Below, piece by piece: positions 19,048 through 28,876 of a stretch of DNA of 64,000 nt (the first letter of the stretch is position 1; each line of letters begins with the position of its first letter). Position numbers and translations under genes: made by a program. The DNA is from Sphaerisporangium sp. TRM90804 (GTDB lineage: Bacteria > Actinomycetota > Actinomycetes > Streptosporangiales > Streptosporangiaceae). The DNA lies in assembly GCF_029846175.1 (NCBI RefSeq), contig NZ_JARWAC010000014.1, positions 160,023-224,022 of the forward strand, in the 5' to 3' direction. The notes under the pieces are model-generated. The model saw nothing but the letters and a program-made list of their open reading frames with translations. It was not told the DNA's origin and made no database searches.

Positions 19048-19596
19048 ATGAGGAACATCGTCATCCTGACGGTGTGCGCGGCGCTCGCCGCCGCGTGCGC
19101 CACCGCCCCGTCGTCCGCGAACCCCGTCACCCCCTCGCCCCCAGGCACGCCCCCGGCGACCGGGCCCACCGCCTCGGCGGCGCCGGCGGCCGGGACGTCG
19201 CCGACGGCCGCGGGCGGGTGCGGGGAGACCCCGGTGCGCGAGGGCCGGCCGCCGGACTGGGCCACGGTGAACGCGCCCGGGACCAGGTTCGTCGTCGGGC
19301 GCGAGGGCGACGTTCTCGGCTACCTGTTCACCAGGAAGCTGCGCGCCGGCAAGCCGACCAACCCGTACAACAAGATCCTCTGGTACGTGCGGCTGCCGCG
19401 CGGCACGGACGACCTGCGCTACGAGGGCCGCCCGCGCGGCCGGAGCGAGCCCGTGGTCCAGGGCTCCTTCCCGCCGAACTCCGGCCCCGGGGAGATCTAC
19501 CCGAGCTCGATCGACGTCCCCGCCCCCGGCTGCTGGACCTTCGAGCTCACCTGGGGCCGCAACCACGACACGATCGACCTGCTCTATCAGCGGTAG
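19048..19596 (+). CDS. Putative secreted lipoprotein of unknown function
   Basis: 182 aa. Residues 1-17 form a short signal peptide ending A-L-A-A-A-C, a relaxed lipobox with Cys17 as the likely lipidated residue. A Pro/Ala/Thr-rich spacer (about 20-55) leads to a compact domain (about 60-182) containing V-G-R-E-G-D-V-L-G-Y-L-F, N-P-Y-N-K-I-L-W-Y-V-R, P-S-S-I-D-V-P-A-P-G-C-W-T-F-E-L-T-W-G. The G-C-W-x-F-x-L-x-W ending suggests a beta-sandwich surface protein. ATG 19048 is preferred because it creates the signal peptide. No family recognised; rarA follows after 9 nt and may be co-transcribed. Confidence 0.7.
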   Translation: MRNIVILTVCAALAAACATAPSSANPVTPSPPGTPPATGPTASAAPAAGTSPTAAGGCGETPVREGRPPDWATVNAPGTRFVVGREGDVLGYLFTRKLRAGKPTNPYNKILWYVRLPRGTDDLRYEGRPRGRSEPVVQGSFPPNSGPGEIYPSSIDVPAPGCWTFELTWGRNHDTIDLLYQR

Positions 19597-19605
19597 TGTC
19601 GAGGC

Positions 19606-20922
19606 GTGGAGAGTTTGTTCGACTCGGCCGCGCGGGAGGCGCATCGGAGCCAGGAGCCGCTGGCCGTCCGCATGCGGCCGCGCACGCTCGACGAGGTGCT
19701 GGGCCAGCGCCACCTGCTCGGCGACGGCACGCCCCTGCGCCGGCTCGTCGAGAGCGAGGCGCCGATGTCGCTCTTCCTGTGGGGCCCGCCGGGCACCGGC
19801 AAGACCACCCTGGCCTACGTCGTCGCCGGCGTGACCGAACGCCGGTTCGTCGAGGTGTCGGCGGTCTCGGCCGGGGTCAAGGACGTGCGCGCGGCCATCG
19901 ACCAGGCCAAGAAGGAGCTCGGCATGACCGGGCGCCAGACCGTCCTGTTCGTCGACGAGGTCCACCGCTTCAACAAGGCCCAGCAGGACGCCCTGCTCCC
20001 GGCGGTGGAGAACCGCTGGGTCACCTTCATCGGGGCCACTACCGAGAACCCGTTCTTCTCGGTGATCTCCCCGCTGCTGTCACGCTCGCTGCTGCTCACC
20101 CTGGAGCCGCTGTCCGACGACGACATCCGGGCCGTGCTCGACCGGGCCTGGCGCGACCCCCGGGGCCTGGGCGGGCGGGTGCGCCCGGCGCCCGAGGCGG
20201 TCGACCACCTGGTGCGCCTGGCCGGGGGAGACGCCCGCCGCTCGCTCACCTACCTGGAGGCCGCGGCGCTGCTCGTCCCGGACGGCGAGATCACCGTCGA
20301 GACGGTCGAGAAGGCCGTCGACAAGGCCGCGGTGCGCTACGACCGGCAGGGCGACCAGCACTACGACGTGATCAGCGCCTTCATCAAGAGCATGCGCGGC
20401 TCGGACGCCGACGCCGCGCTGCACTACCTGGCACGCATGATCGAGGCGGGGGAGGACCCCCGGTTCCTGGCCCGCCGCATCGTCATCTTCGCCTCCGAGG
20501 ACGTCGGCATGGCCGACCCCACCTGCCTGCAGGTCGCGGTCGCCGCCGCCCAGGCCGTGCAGATGATCGGCCTGCCCGAGGGGCGCATCAACCTCGCCCA
20601 CGCGGTGATCCACTGCGCGCTCGCGCCCAAGTCCAACGCCGTGATCAAGGCCATCGGCGCCGCCTCCGACGACGTCCGGCGCGGCCTGATCGGCCAGGTG
20701 CCCGGCCACCTGCGCGACGGCCACTACCCGGGCGCGGCCAAGCTCGGCCACGGCAAGGGCTACCAGTACCCCCACGACTTCGAGCACGGCCTCGTGCGCC
20801 AGGACTACGCGCCCGAGGAGGTGCGCGACCGCCGCTACTACGAGCCGACCCGGCACGGTGCCGAGACGCACGTCGCCGACCGCTGGTCCAAGATCCGCGA
20901 GTTCCTCCGCGGCCGCGCCTGA
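19606..20922 (+). CDS. rarA: Replication-associated recombination protein RarA (MgsA/WRNIP1 type AAA+ ATPase)
   Basis: 438 aa clamp-loader-like ATPase acting at stalled replication forks. Opening [11 protein letters not shown], Walker [11 protein letters not shown], Walker [13 protein letters not shown], sensor 1 G-A-T-T-E-N-P-F-F, and the tetramerisation/C-terminal region with [20 protein letters not shown] are all typical. GTG 19606. In actinobacteria rarA commonly lies just upstream of the DUF948 gene and alaS, as here. Confidence 0.95.
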   Translation: MESLFDSAAREAHRSQEPLAVRMRPRTLDEVLGQRHLLGDGTPLRRLVESEAPMSLFLWGPPGTGKTTLAYVVAGVTERRFVEVSAVSAGVKDVRAAIDQAKKELGMTGRQTVLFVDEVHRFNKAQQDALLPAVENRWVTFIGATTENPFFSVISPLLSRSLLLTLEPLSDDDIRAVLDRAWRDPRGLGGRVRPAPEAVDHLVRLAGGDARRSLTYLEAAALLVPDGEITVETVEKAVDKAAVRYDRQGDQHYDVISAFIKSMRGSDADAALHYLARMIEAGEDPRFLARRIVIFASEDVGMADPTCLQVAVAAAQAVQMIGLPEGRINLAHAVIHCALAPKSNAVIKAIGAASDDVRRGLIGQVPGHLRDGHYPGAAKLGHGKGYQYPHDFEHGLVRQDYAPEEVRDRRYYEPTRHGAETHVADRWSKIREFLRGRA

Positions 20923-21060
20923 GCCTCGCGCCGGCGGGCCGTCGTCCACAGGTGGCGCGCTTGGCGCGGGCACGCGACTCCCGGCGCGATAGGGTCTCCC
21001 CTGTTCCGCCGCCCGAGCCGGGCCGCACATCCGTAGGTCATCTCCGAGGGGACGCACGAC

Positions 21061-21450
21061 ATGCTTACCGCGGGAGAGGTCGCCGGCCTCATCGTCGCCA
21101 TGTTCTGGGCGATCCTGGTCAGCTTTCTGGTGGTGGTGCTCGTCAGGCTCTCCCGCCTGCTGACCCAGACCACCAAGATGGTGGCCGATCTCAGCGACCG
21201 CGTGATCCCCCTGCTCGACGACGTCAGCGCCACGGTGGCCGAGACCAACCGCCAGCTCGTCGCCGTCGAGGCCATCGCCGGCGACATGAAGGAGGTCAGC
21301 GGCAACATGGTGAAGGTCACCGGCGTCGCCTCCACGATCTTCGCCCGCCCGCTCATCAAGGCCTCGGCGCTGGTCCACGGCATCCGCGGCGCCGCGGCGC
21401 GCAGGGCCCCCTCCCCGCGCCGCCTGGAGCGCGGGCGGAGGCTCCCGTGA
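21061..21450 (+). CDS. DUF948 domain membrane protein
   Basis: 129 aa: one N-terminal TM helix (about 8-30), then an amphipathic helical region with regularly spaced hydrophobics (T-T-K-M-V-A-D-L-S-D-R-V-I-P-L-L-D-D-V), and a basic tail. This is the DUF948 pattern; the family is found next to alaS in many Gram-positives and its role is unknown. ATG 21061 has GAGGGGA about 9 nt upstream. Its stop overlaps the next gene by 4 nt (GTGA). TAGGGT at 20990-20995 may be a -10 element, without a good -35. Confidence 0.85.
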   Translation: MLTAGEVAGLIVAMFWAILVSFLVVVLVRLSRLLTQTTKMVADLSDRVIPLLDDVSATVAETNRQLVAVEAIAGDMKEVSGNMVKVTGVASTIFARPLIKASALVHGIRGAAARRAPSPRRLERGRRLP

Positions 21451-21701
21451 TCCGCCGGCTGTTCTACCTCGCCCTGGGCGCGTACGCCGGGGCCTGGGCG
21501 ACGCGTAGGCTTCAGGCGTTGAAGCCCGACCACCTGGCCCGCCGCGCGGCCGACCGCGCCGTGGGCCTGGCGGCCGGCGCGCGCCAGTTCGCCGACGAGG
21601 CACGGCGCCTGTCCGCGGGCAGGGAGTCCGAGCTGCGGGCGCGCTACGGGCTCGACGATTTCGAAGTCATCCACCACCACGATGTAAAGGACGGCCGCTG
21701 A
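21447..21701 (+). CDS. Small helical protein, DUF6167-like
   Basis: 84 aa, GTG start coupled to the DUF948 gene and ending 1 nt before alaS. It has a short hydrophobic N-terminus ([14 protein letters not shown]) that could be a membrane anchor, then a charged helix and a C-terminal [13 protein letters not shown]. Small proteins of this shape occur at this place in other actinomycetes (annotated as DUF6167, from memory). Function unknown; the fixed position points to a role with the DUF948 protein. Confidence 0.7.
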   Translation: MIRRLFYLALGAYAGAWATRRLQALKPDHLARRAADRAVGLAAGARQFADEARRLSAGRESELRARYGLDDFEVIHHHDVKDGR

Positions 21702-21702
21702 G

Positions 21703-24375
21703 ATGGAGTCGGCAGAGATCGCCCGCCGCTTCCTGCGCTTCTTCGAGGAGCGCGGCCACACGATCGTGCCCTCGGCCAGCCTGGTCGCCGAAGACCCGAC
21801 CCTGCTGCTGGTCAACGCCGGCATGGTGCCCTTCAAGCCCTACTTCCTCGGCCAGAAGAAGCCGCCCTACCCCCGCGCGGCCAGCGCGCAGAAGGTCATG
21901 CGCACCCTCGACATCGACGAGGTCGGCAAGACCACCCGCCACGCCAGCTTCTTCCAGATGCTCGGCAACTTCTCCTTCGGCGACTACTTCAAGGACCAGG
22001 CGATCCCCTACGCCTGGGAGCTGCTGACCAAGCCCGAGTCCGAGGGCGGGTTCGGCTTCCCCGAGGACCGCCTCTGGGCCACCGTCTACCTCGACGACGA
22101 CGAGGCCTTCGGCATCTGGCACGACAAGGTGGGCGTGCCCGCGGAGCGCATCCAGCGGCGCGGCATGGCCGACAACTTCTGGTCGATGGGCGTGCCCGGC
22201 CCGTGCGGCCCGTGCACCGAGATCTACTACGACCGCGGCCCCGAGTACGGCGCCGAGGGCGGCCCGGTGGCCGACGAGACCCGTTACCTCGAGGTGTGGA
22301 ACAACGTCTTCATGCAGTTCGAGCGCGGCGCCGGCGGCGGCAAGGAGGGCTTCCCGATCCTGGGCGACCTGCCGGCCAAGAGCGTCGACACCGGCATGGG
22401 CCTGGAGCGCATGGCCGCGATCCTGCAGGGCGTCGACAACATCTACGAGATCGACACCACCTACAAGATCCTCGACAAGGCCGCCGAGCTCACCCGGTCC
22501 CGCTACGGCAGGGACGCCCGGGCCGACGTCTCGCTGCGCGTGGTCGCCGACCACCTGCGCGCCGGCGTCATGCTCGTCGGCGACGGAGTGCTGCCCTCCA
22601 ACGAGGGCCGGGGCTACGTGCTGCGCCGCATGCTGCGCCGCGCCATCCGCAACCTGCGGCTGCTCGGCGCGGGCGAGGAGCGCTACATGCACGAGCTCGC
22701 CGCCACCACCATCGCCGCCATGGGCGACCAGTACCCCGAGCTCAAGAGCGACGCCGCGCACATCCACACCGTGATCGACGCCGAGGAGACCTCCTTCCTC
22801 GGCACGCTCCGCACCGGCACCGCGATCTTCGACGCGGCCGTCGAGGAGACCAAGCGCAAGGGAGCCCCCGTCCTGGCGGGCGGGCAGGCGTTCCAGCTCC
22901 ACGACACCTACGGCTTCCCCATCGACCTCACGCTCGAGATGGCCGCCGAGCAGGGCCTGCGGGTCGACGAGGACGGCTTCCGCCGCCTGATGAACGAGCA
23001 GCGCGACCGCGCCAAGGCCGACTCCGCGGCCAAGAAGACCGGCAACGCCGACGTCTCGGTGCTCGGCGCGATGCTCGACCGCGCCGGCAGGGTCGAGTTC
23101 CTCGGCTACGACCACACCCTCGCCGAGGCGACCGTCGTCGGCCTGCTCGTCGACGGGGCGTCGGTCCCGGCGGCCGGCGCCGGCACCACGGTCGAGGTCG
23201 TGCTCGACCGCACCCCGTTCTACGCCGAGGGCGGCGGCCAGCTCTGCGACCAGGGTACGATCCGCGCCGGCGGGGCCCTGGTCGAGATCGTCGACGTGCA
23301 GTCGCCGTTCGCGGGCCTGGTCGTGCACCGCGGCAAGGTCGCCCAGGGCGAGATCCGCGTCGGCGAGGCGGTCCAGGCCGAGATCGACGTCGAGCGCCGC
23401 CGCGCGATCTCCCGCAGCCACACCGCCACCCACCTGGTGCACCGCGGGTTCCGCAACGCGCTCGGCGAGAGCGCGGCCCAGGCCGGCTCCGAGAACTCCC
23501 CCGGCCGCTTCCGCTTCGACTTCACCGCCTCCGGCGCCGTGCCGGTGAGCGTGCTGCGCGACGTCGAGGAGGAGGTCAACGCCGTCCTCGTCAACGATCT
23601 GAAGGTCCACGCCTACCACACCTCGCTCAGCGAGGCGCGGTCCATGGGCGCGCTGGCGCTGTTCGGCGAGAAGTACGGCGACGAGGTCCGCATCGTCGAG
23701 GTCGGCGACTACTCCCGCGAGCTGTGCGGCGGCACGCACGTCGCCAGCTCCGGCCAGCTCGGCGTGGTGAAGGTGCTCGGCGAGTCCTCGATCGGCGCCG
23801 GCGTGCGCCGGGTGGAGGCCCTGGTCGGGGTGGACGCCTTCCGTTTCCTCGCCCGCGAGAGCGTGCTGGTGGCCCAGCTCAGCGAGCAGCTCAAGGTGCG
23901 CCGCGAGGAGCTTCCCGAGCGTGTCGAGGGCATCGTCTCCCGCCTTCGCGCCGCCGAGCGGGAGCTCGAGAAGCTGCGCTCGGCCCGCGTGCTCGAGGTC
24001 GCCGGCGAGCTCGCCTCCTCCGCCCGCGACATCGACGGCGTCTCGGTCGTGACGCACCGCGCGCCTGACGGGACTTCCCCCGATGACCTGCGTAAACTCG
24101 CCCTTGACGTGCGCGGCCGGTTCCCCGGTGACCGCGCCGCGATGATCCTGATCGCGGGTGTGCCCGCAGACCGCCCTGTCGTGGTGGCCGCCGTGAACGA
24201 CGCGGGACGCGGCCGGGGACTCAAGGCCGGGCGTCTGGTCGGCGTGGCCGCCAAGGCACTTGGGGGTGGCGGTGGCGGCAAGGATGACGTCGCGCAGGGC
24301 GGTGGGGTGCGTGCCGAGGCGATCGGCGACGCGCTCGGCGCCGTCGAGCACGCGGTGCGCGAGACCCTGTCCTGA
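21703..24375 (+). CDS. alaS: Alanyl-tRNA synthetase
   Basis: Class II synthetase, 890 aa, full length. Aminoacylation domain with [12 protein letters not shown] and N-A-G-M-V-P-F-K, motif 2 around [17 protein letters not shown]; editing domain with zinc ligands in S-H-T-A-T-H-L-V-H and C-G-G-T-H-V; C-terminal DHHA1/C-Ala domain. It begins 1 nt after the upstream small gene, so the DUF948 gene, the small gene and alaS form one transcription unit. Confidence 0.97.
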   Translation: MESAEIARRFLRFFEERGHTIVPSASLVAEDPTLLLVNAGMVPFKPYFLGQKKPPYPRAASAQKVMRTLDIDEVGKTTRHASFFQMLGNFSFGDYFKDQAIPYAWELLTKPESEGGFGFPEDRLWATVYLDDDEAFGIWHDKVGVPAERIQRRGMADNFWSMGVPGPCGPCTEIYYDRGPEYGAEGGPVADETRYLEVWNNVFMQFERGAGGGKEGFPILGDLPAKSVDTGMGLERMAAILQGVDNIYEIDTTYKILDKAAELTRSRYGRDARADVSLRVVADHLRAGVMLVGDGVLPSNEGRGYVLRRMLRRAIRNLRLLGAGEERYMHELAATTIAAMGDQYPELKSDAAHIHTVIDAEETSFLGTLRTGTAIFDAAVEETKRKGAPVLAGGQAFQLHDTYGFPIDLTLEMAAEQGLRVDEDGFRRLMNEQRDRAKADSAAKKTGNADVSVLGAMLDRAGRVEFLGYDHTLAEATVVGLLVDGASVPAAGAGTTVEVVLDRTPFYAEGGGQLCDQGTIRAGGALVEIVDVQSPFAGLVVHRGKVAQGEIRVGEAVQAEIDVERRRAISRSHTATHLVHRGFRNALGESAAQAGSENSPGRFRFDFTASGAVPVSVLRDVEEEVNAVLVNDLKVHAYHTSLSEARSMGALALFGEKYGDEVRIVEVGDYSRELCGGTHVASSGQLGVVKVLGESSIGAGVRRVEALVGVDAFRFLARESVLVAQLSEQLKVRREELPERVEGIVSRLRAAERELEKLRSARVLEVAGELASSARDIDGVSVVTHRAPDGTSPDDLRKLALDVRGRFPGDRAAMILIAGVPADRPVVVAAVNDAGRGRGLKAGRLVGVAAKALGGGGGGKDDVAQGGGVRAEAIGDALGAVEHAVRETLS

Positions 24376-24466
24376 GCGTGCGAACAGCGCGGGGGCTTCT
24401 GCCGGAGGCCCGGCTCGGCCTGACGAGCCGGCGCTTCCCGGCGGGCCGCCCCGCCCGGGGGGCGCC

Positions 24467-24964
24467 GTGAGACGCGGCGTCCGCCTGGGGGTGGACGCCG
24501 GGTCGGTCCGGGTCGGCGTGGCGCGCAGCGACCCCTCGGGGCTGCTGGCCACGCCGGTCGAGACCGTCCGCAGGGGGCGGGGCGACGTCGACCGCATCGC
24601 CGCCATCGCCGCCGAGCATGAGGCCGTCGAGGTCGTCGTCGGCCTGCCGACCTCGCTGTCGGGGCGCGAGAGCCACGCGGCGGCCGCCGCGCGCGAGTTC
24701 GCGGGCCGGCTGGCCGCGCGCCTCGCGCCCACTCCGATCCGCCTGTATGACGAGCGGCTGACCACCGTGACCGCCCAGCAGCGCCTGCGCGACGGCGGCG
24801 TGACGGCGAAGAAGCAGCGGGCGATGGTCGACCAGATGGCGGCCGTGGTCCTGCTCCAGGCCGCCCTGGACGCCGAGCGCGCGAGCGGCGCGCCGCCGGG
24901 CAGGCCCCTCGATCCGCCGGGGGAACGCCCCGGCGGGGGATCGAGCGCCGGGCCGGTCAGGTGA
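24467..24964 (+). CDS. ruvX: RuvX/YqgF Holliday junction resolvase-like protein
   Basis: 165 aa RNase H-fold protein. Active-site acids: Asp in L-G-V-D-A-G-S, and downstream D-E-R-L-T-T and V-D-Q-M-A-A. The V-V-G-L-P-T-S-L-S-G motif is typical. Members take part in pre-16S rRNA 5' end maturation or Holliday junction cleavage. GTG 24467 is chosen because similarity starts at R-R-G-V-R-L-G-V-D; the frame is open further back into the alaS end. Order alaS-ruvX-mltG is conserved in many bacteria. Overlaps mltG by 4 nt (GTGA). Confidence 0.93.
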   Translation: MRRGVRLGVDAGSVRVGVARSDPSGLLATPVETVRRGRGDVDRIAAIAAEHEAVEVVVGLPTSLSGRESHAAAAAREFAGRLAARLAPTPIRLYDERLTTVTAQQRLRDGGVTAKKQRAMVDQMAAVVLLQAALDAERASGAPPGRPLDPPGERPGGGSSAGPVR

Positions 24965-26502
24965 CCCGCCCGCCCGGCCCCGGCGAGGCCGGTCGGCCGG
25001 AAGGCCCCGGCGAGGGCCCGGAGCCGGAGGACGGGCCCGCACGCCTGTTCAGCCGGTCCCGGGATCCGCAAGGCCGCCCCGGCGACCCTGAGGCGCCCCT
25101 TGGCGCCCCGGCGCCCGGCGACGGCGTCTTGGAACGTTCCCCGGAGCCGGAGGGCGGCTTCGCCCGTTCCGAGGAGCCCGTGGACGTCCCGGGGGGTGAG
25201 GGGCCGCCGCAGGGCACCGCGGCGCCGGAGCCGGAGGGCGGCTTCGCCCGTCCCGAGGGGCCGGTGGACGTCCCGGGGGGTGAGGGGCCGCCGCAGGGCA
25301 CCGCGGCCCCGCCGGAGCGGGAGGGCGGCTTCGACCGTCCCGAGGGGCCGCCGGAGGGTCCCGACGCCCCGCCGGAGCCGGAGGGCGACTCCGGCGGGCT
25401 GATCTCCTTCGCCGAGGAGCCGCGGGACGCCTCCGTCGCCGGGCGTCGGGAGGCGGCGCGGCGCGGGCGGCGGCGCGCCGTGCTGCTCGTCGCGGCCGGC
25501 AGCGCCGTGCTCGTCACCCTCGGGCTGACCGCCGCGCTCACGCTGTTCCGGCCGCTGGTGGCCCCGGAGGACTTCGACGGGCCCGGTTCGGGCCCGGCAG
25601 TCGTGGAGATCGCGCCGGGTGCGAGCGCGGGCGCGATCGGCGACGTCCTGGTGGGGGCCGGCGTGGTGGCGAGCACCCGCGCCTTCGTGCGCGAGGTGGA
25701 GCGGCGCGGCAAGGCCGGCGGCCTGCGGCCGGGGCGCTACCTGCTGCGCAAGCGCATGTCGGCGGGCTCCGCCGTCGACCTGCTGCTGGCGCCGCGGTCG
25801 CGGATCCGCAAGCGGGTCACCCTGCCCGAGGGGCTGCGCGCCTCCGAGGTCGTCGCCCGGCTGGCCAGGGGCTCGGGACTGCCCGCCAAGGACCTGTCGG
25901 CGCTGGCCGCCGCGCCGGCCGGGCTGGGGCTGCCCGCGTACGCGGGAGGGGCCGTCGAGGGCTACCTCTTCCCGGCCACCTACGACATCGAGCAGCGGAC
26001 CACGGCGCGCGACCTGATGAGCGCGCTGGTCCGCAGGTTCAAGCGCGCCGCGGCCGATCTGGACCTGGAGGCCGGCGCGGCCAGGCACCGCCTGAGCCGC
26101 CACCAGATCGTGGTGGTCGCGAGCATCGTGCAGGCCGAGGGCGGGGGAGAGGCCGACTATCCGAAGATCGCCAGGGTGATCTACAACCGGCTGGCCGCCG
26201 GGGCCAAGCTCGAGATGGACAGCACGGTGATGTACGGCCTCGGCAAGCACGGCATCGTGGCGTCCAACGCCGAGATCAAGAAGGACACCCCGTACAACAC
26301 CTACATGCACCGAGGGCTGCCGGCCGGCCCGATCGGCAACCCGGGGGAGGCGGCGCTGCGAGCGGCGCTTCATCCCGCAAAGGGCGCTTGGAACTGGTTC
26401 GTCACGGTCGATCCAAAGCGTAGAATCACGAAATTCACCGACAAAGAGAGCGAGTTCGTGAAGTTCCGAGAAGAGCTCAACAGACGTCTCGGACAGCAGT
26501 GA
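24961..26502 (+). CDS. mltG: Endolytic transglycosylase MltG, copy 1, with repetitive N-terminal tail
   Basis: 513 aa. Membrane enzyme that cuts nascent peptidoglycan strands and sets glycan length. Layout: a cytoplasmic N-terminal tail of about 165 residues rich in Pro/Gly/Glu and containing near-repeats of about 28-29 residues (each around P-E-G-G-F-A-R and D-V-P-G-G-E-G-P-P-Q-G); TM at about 173-195; LysM-like and YceG catalytic domains. Catalytic Glu393 sits in A-S-I-V-Q-A-E-G, and Y-N-R-L, D-S-T-V-M-Y-G-L and Y-N-T-Y-x-H-x-G-L-P-x-G-P-I-G-N-P are intact. GTG overlaps the ruvX stop. A second mltG follows directly. Confidence 0.93.
   Translation: MTRPPGPGEAGRPEGPGEGPEPEDGPARLFSRSRDPQGRPGDPEAPLGAPAPGDGVLERSPEPEGGFARSEEPVDVPGGEGPPQGTAAPEPEGGFARPEGPVDVPGGEGPPQGTAAPPEREGGFDRPEGPPEGPDAPPEPEGDSGGLISFAEEPRDASVAGRREAARRGRRRAVLLVAAGSAVLVTLGLTAALTLFRPLVAPEDFDGPGSGPAVVEIAPGASAGAIGDVLVGAGVVASTRAFVREVERRGKAGGLRPGRYLLRKRMSAGSAVDLLLAPRSRIRKRVTLPEGLRASEVVARLARGSGLPAKDLSALAAAPAGLGLPAYAGGAVEGYLFPATYDIEQRTTARDLMSALVRRFKRAAADLDLEAGAARHRLSRHQIVVVASIVQAEGGGEADYPKIARVIYNRLAAGAKLEMDSTVMYGLGKHGIVASNAEIKKDTPYNTYMHRGLPAGPIGNPGEAALRAALHPAKGAWNWFVTVDPKRRITKFTDKESEFVKFREELNRRLGQQ
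25144..25345 (+). repeat. In-frame tandem repeat in mltG copy 1
   Basis: A unit beginning GAGCCGGAGGGCGGCTTCG occurs at 25144 and 25228 and again, with changes, at 25315, giving periods of 84 and 87 nt; a partial fourth copy is near 25374. Units are multiples of three, so they encode repeated 28-29-residue Pro/Gly/Glu-rich segments of the cytoplasmic tail. Copy number could vary between strains. Confidence 0.85.
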
Positions 26503-26658
26503 TGCTTGAGGGGACAGCCACCGTGTGCCGTACACTCCCGGTGACCCGGGCCGGTGCGGTGCCGGGCGTGGAACGGCCGCGTGCCTGGCGGATCCCCTCG
26601 AAAACGGGCACGCGCTTGACGGACGGCCGGTCCTACCGGGAGATTGGCGAGCGCACCT

Positions 26659-27822
26659 ATGAACGATCTCGACCTCGATGGTCTGCTGGGCGCCGAGGAC
26701 GACGAAGGTCCCCGGCGCAGGTCACGCGGTGCGAGGAGCACCCGCAGCCGCAGCAGGAGGCGCCAGCGCCGCCAGCGCCGCAAGGGCTACGCGGCGTTCC
26801 TGGTCGCGATGCTCATCATCGTCGGCGTCCTCGGCGTCGGCGGGTACTACGGCTACCAGTGGATACGCGGCGTAACCACCGTCAAGGACTTCGCGGGCCC
26901 GGGCACGGGCGAGGTGGTCGTGGAGATCAAGGAGGGCCAGAGCGCCAGCCAGGTCGCCCAGACCCTCGTCGAGCAGGGCGTGGTGGCCAGTGAGCGGGCG
27001 TTCATCAACGCGATCGGGGCGGCGGGCAAGACCGCCTCGCTGCAGCCCGGCGAGTACAAGCTCCGCAAGGGCATGGCGGCGAGCGGCGCGGTGCCGCTGC
27101 TCGACCCGGGCAAGCGGCTGAAGAGCACCGTCACGCTGAAGGAGGGCCTGCGGCTCTCGCAGATCCTGACGCAGCTCGCCGCCGCGACCGGCAAGCCCGT
27201 CACGGAGTTCCGGCGCGCCGCCAGGGACGCCGAGGCGCTCGGGCTGCCCGAGTACGCCAAGGGCAAGCTGGAGGGCTTCGCCTTCCCGGCCACCTACGAG
27301 ATCTCGCCGAGGTCGAGCGCGCAGGACATCCTCGCCGAGATGGTCCAGCGTTACGAGCACGCCGCCGAGGAGGCCGACCTGGTCTCCCGCGCCAAGGAGG
27401 TCGGCCGCACGCCCATGGAGATCCTCACCATCGCCAGCATCGCGCAGGCCGAGGCGGGCACCGTCGCCGACATGGGCAAGGTCTCCCGGGTCATCTACAA
27501 CCGGATGAGCCGCAACCCCCCGCTGACGCTCTCGATGGACAGCACCGTGATGTACGGCCTCAACAAGTTCGGCATCTCCGCCACCCACGCGGACCTGGAG
27601 AGCAAGTCGCCGTACAACACCTACAAGCGCCTCGGCCTGCCGCCGGGGCCCATCGGCAACCCCGGCGACGACGCGATCGAGGCGGCCCTCGACCCGACGC
27701 CGGGCCCGTGGCTGTACTTCGTCACCGTCGACCCCGACCGCAACATCACCAAGTTCACCGACTCCGACATCGAGCACCAGAAGCTGGTCGAGGAGTTCAA
27801 CCGGAACCAGCGGGGCGGCTGA
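26659..27822 (+). CDS. mltG: Endolytic transglycosylase MltG, copy 2
   Basis: 387 aa, paralogue of the preceding gene. The N-terminus is acidic then very basic (R-S-R-R-R-Q-R-R-Q-R-R-K), followed by TM at about 47-70 and the YceG domain with catalytic Glu265 in A-S-I-A-Q-A-E-A-G, Y-N-R-M, D-S-T-V-M-Y-G-L-N-K and P-P-G-P-I-G-N-P. It lacks the repetitive tail of copy 1. ATG 26659 is chosen; a TTG 15 nt upstream is possible and the ribosome binding site is weak. About 156 nt separate the two copies. Its stop overlaps the aroE ATG (TGATG), so mltG-aroE are coupled, the order found in other actinobacteria with one mltG. Confidence 0.93.
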   Translation: MNDLDLDGLLGAEDDEGPRRRSRGARSTRSRSRRRQRRQRRKGYAAFLVAMLIIVGVLGVGGYYGYQWIRGVTTVKDFAGPGTGEVVVEIKEGQSASQVAQTLVEQGVVASERAFINAIGAAGKTASLQPGEYKLRKGMAASGAVPLLDPGKRLKSTVTLKEGLRLSQILTQLAAATGKPVTEFRRAARDAEALGLPEYAKGKLEGFAFPATYEISPRSSAQDILAEMVQRYEHAAEEADLVSRAKEVGRTPMEILTIASIAQAEAGTVADMGKVSRVIYNRMSRNPPLTLSMDSTVMYGLNKFGISATHADLESKSPYNTYKRLGLPPGPIGNPGDDAIEAALDPTPGPWLYFVTVDPDRNITKFTDSDIEHQKLVEEFNRNQRGG

Positions 27823-28652
27823 TGCGGCGTGCCGCCGTCCTCGGGTCGCCCATCGCGCACTCGCTGTCGCCGTTCCTGCACCGGGCCGCCTACCAGGCCC
27901 TCGGGCTGACCGGCTGGCGGTACGACGCCGTCGAGTGCGACGAGGCGGCCCTGCCCGCCCTGATGGCCGGCATGGGCCCCGAATGGGCCGGCCTCTCGCT
28001 CACCATGCCGCTGAAACGGGCGGTGCTGCCCCTGCTCGACACCGTCTCGGCGCTCGCGGTCGAGGTCGGCGGGGCCAACACCGTGGTGTTCCGCGACGGA
28101 GCCCGGCACGGGGAGAACACCGACGTGTACGGCATCGTGGGCGCGCTCGCCGAATCCGGCGTCCTGCCGCCCAGGGCGGCCACGATCCTGGGCGGCGGCG
28201 CGACGGCCGCCTCGGCGCTGGCCGCGCTGCGCGAGCTGGGGCTGGGCGAGGCGTCGCTCGCCGTCCGCGACCCGTCGCGCGCGGGGGAGACCGCGCGGGT
28301 CGCCGAGCGGCTGGGCATGGCGCTGCGCGTGGAGACCTTCGACAAGGTCGACGGCCTGCTCGACGTCGACCTGGTGGTCTCCACGCTGCCGCCGGGCGCG
28401 GCCGACGGGTTCGCCGGCGCCGTCGGCCGCGTGCCCGCCCTGCTCGACGTCGTGTACGCCCCGTGGCCCACCCCCCTGGCGCGCGCCGTGCGCGCCGCGG
28501 GCGGCACGGTCGTCAGCGGCTTCGCCATGCTGCTGCACCAGGCCGCGCTCCAGGTGGAGCTGCACACCGGCCGGCGGGACGCCCCCGTCGAGACCATGCG
28601 CGCCGCCGGCGAGGCCGAGATCGCCCGGCGCGCGGCGGCCCCGGCGCGCTGA
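27822..28652 (+). CDS. aroE: Shikimate dehydrogenase
   Basis: Reduces 3-dehydroshikimate to shikimate in aromatic amino acid synthesis; 276 aa, cytoplasmic. Substrate-binding S-P-I-A-H-S-L-S-P-F, catalytic Lys in L-T-M-P-L-K, G-G-A-N-T and catalytic Asp in E-N-T-D-V-Y-G are all present, with an NADP-binding G-G-G-A-T-A-A-S-A and the C-terminal G-F-A-M-L-L-H-Q-A. ATG overlaps the mltG stop by 1 nt. Last gene of the unit; the infC promoter region follows. Confidence 0.94.
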   Translation: MRRAAVLGSPIAHSLSPFLHRAAYQALGLTGWRYDAVECDEAALPALMAGMGPEWAGLSLTMPLKRAVLPLLDTVSALAVEVGGANTVVFRDGARHGENTDVYGIVGALAESGVLPPRAATILGGGATAASALAALRELGLGEASLAVRDPSRAGETARVAERLGMALRVETFDKVDGLLDVDLVVSTLPPGAADGFAGAVGRVPALLDVVYAPWPTPLARAVRAAGGTVVSGFAMLLHQAALQVELHTGRRDAPVETMRAAGEAEIARRAAAPAR

Positions 28653-28725
28653 GACGCCCGCACCGGCCGCGATGATGACGGTGCGTGGCGCGCCGGTCGC
28701 GCCCCGTGCAGCGGGCGGGGAATCA

Positions 28726-28755
28726 TTCGATAGGTACACGGTGTTGTGGTAGTGT
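28726..28755 (+). promoter_or_regulatory. Probable promoter of infC-rpmI-rplT
   Basis: TTCGAT (28726-28731), an 18-nt spacer and TAGTGT (28750-28755) resemble the main actinobacterial sigma-factor promoter. Transcription would start near 28762 and leave a leader of about 240 nt before infC. This lies in the 352-nt gene-free stretch 28653-29004, whose other recognisable content is the leader hairpins described separately. Confidence 0.45.
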
Positions 28756-28876
28756 TACTGCTTGATCGGTCCGGCACGAAACTGCTGGACGCGCAAGCGG
28801 AGGCCCTCCTCCCACCTGATCGGCCGCGAGGCCGGCGGGTCAAGGATCACACCGGTATCGACTTCCGGCGAGTTCA

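Noticed and set aside
21667..26535. Very long open frame on the minus strand (about 1600 codons) across alaS, ruvX and mltG
   Set aside because: It is the antisense of strongly conserved plus-strand genes; in GC-rich DNA such frames stay open by codon bias. Its translation is low-complexity and matches nothing.
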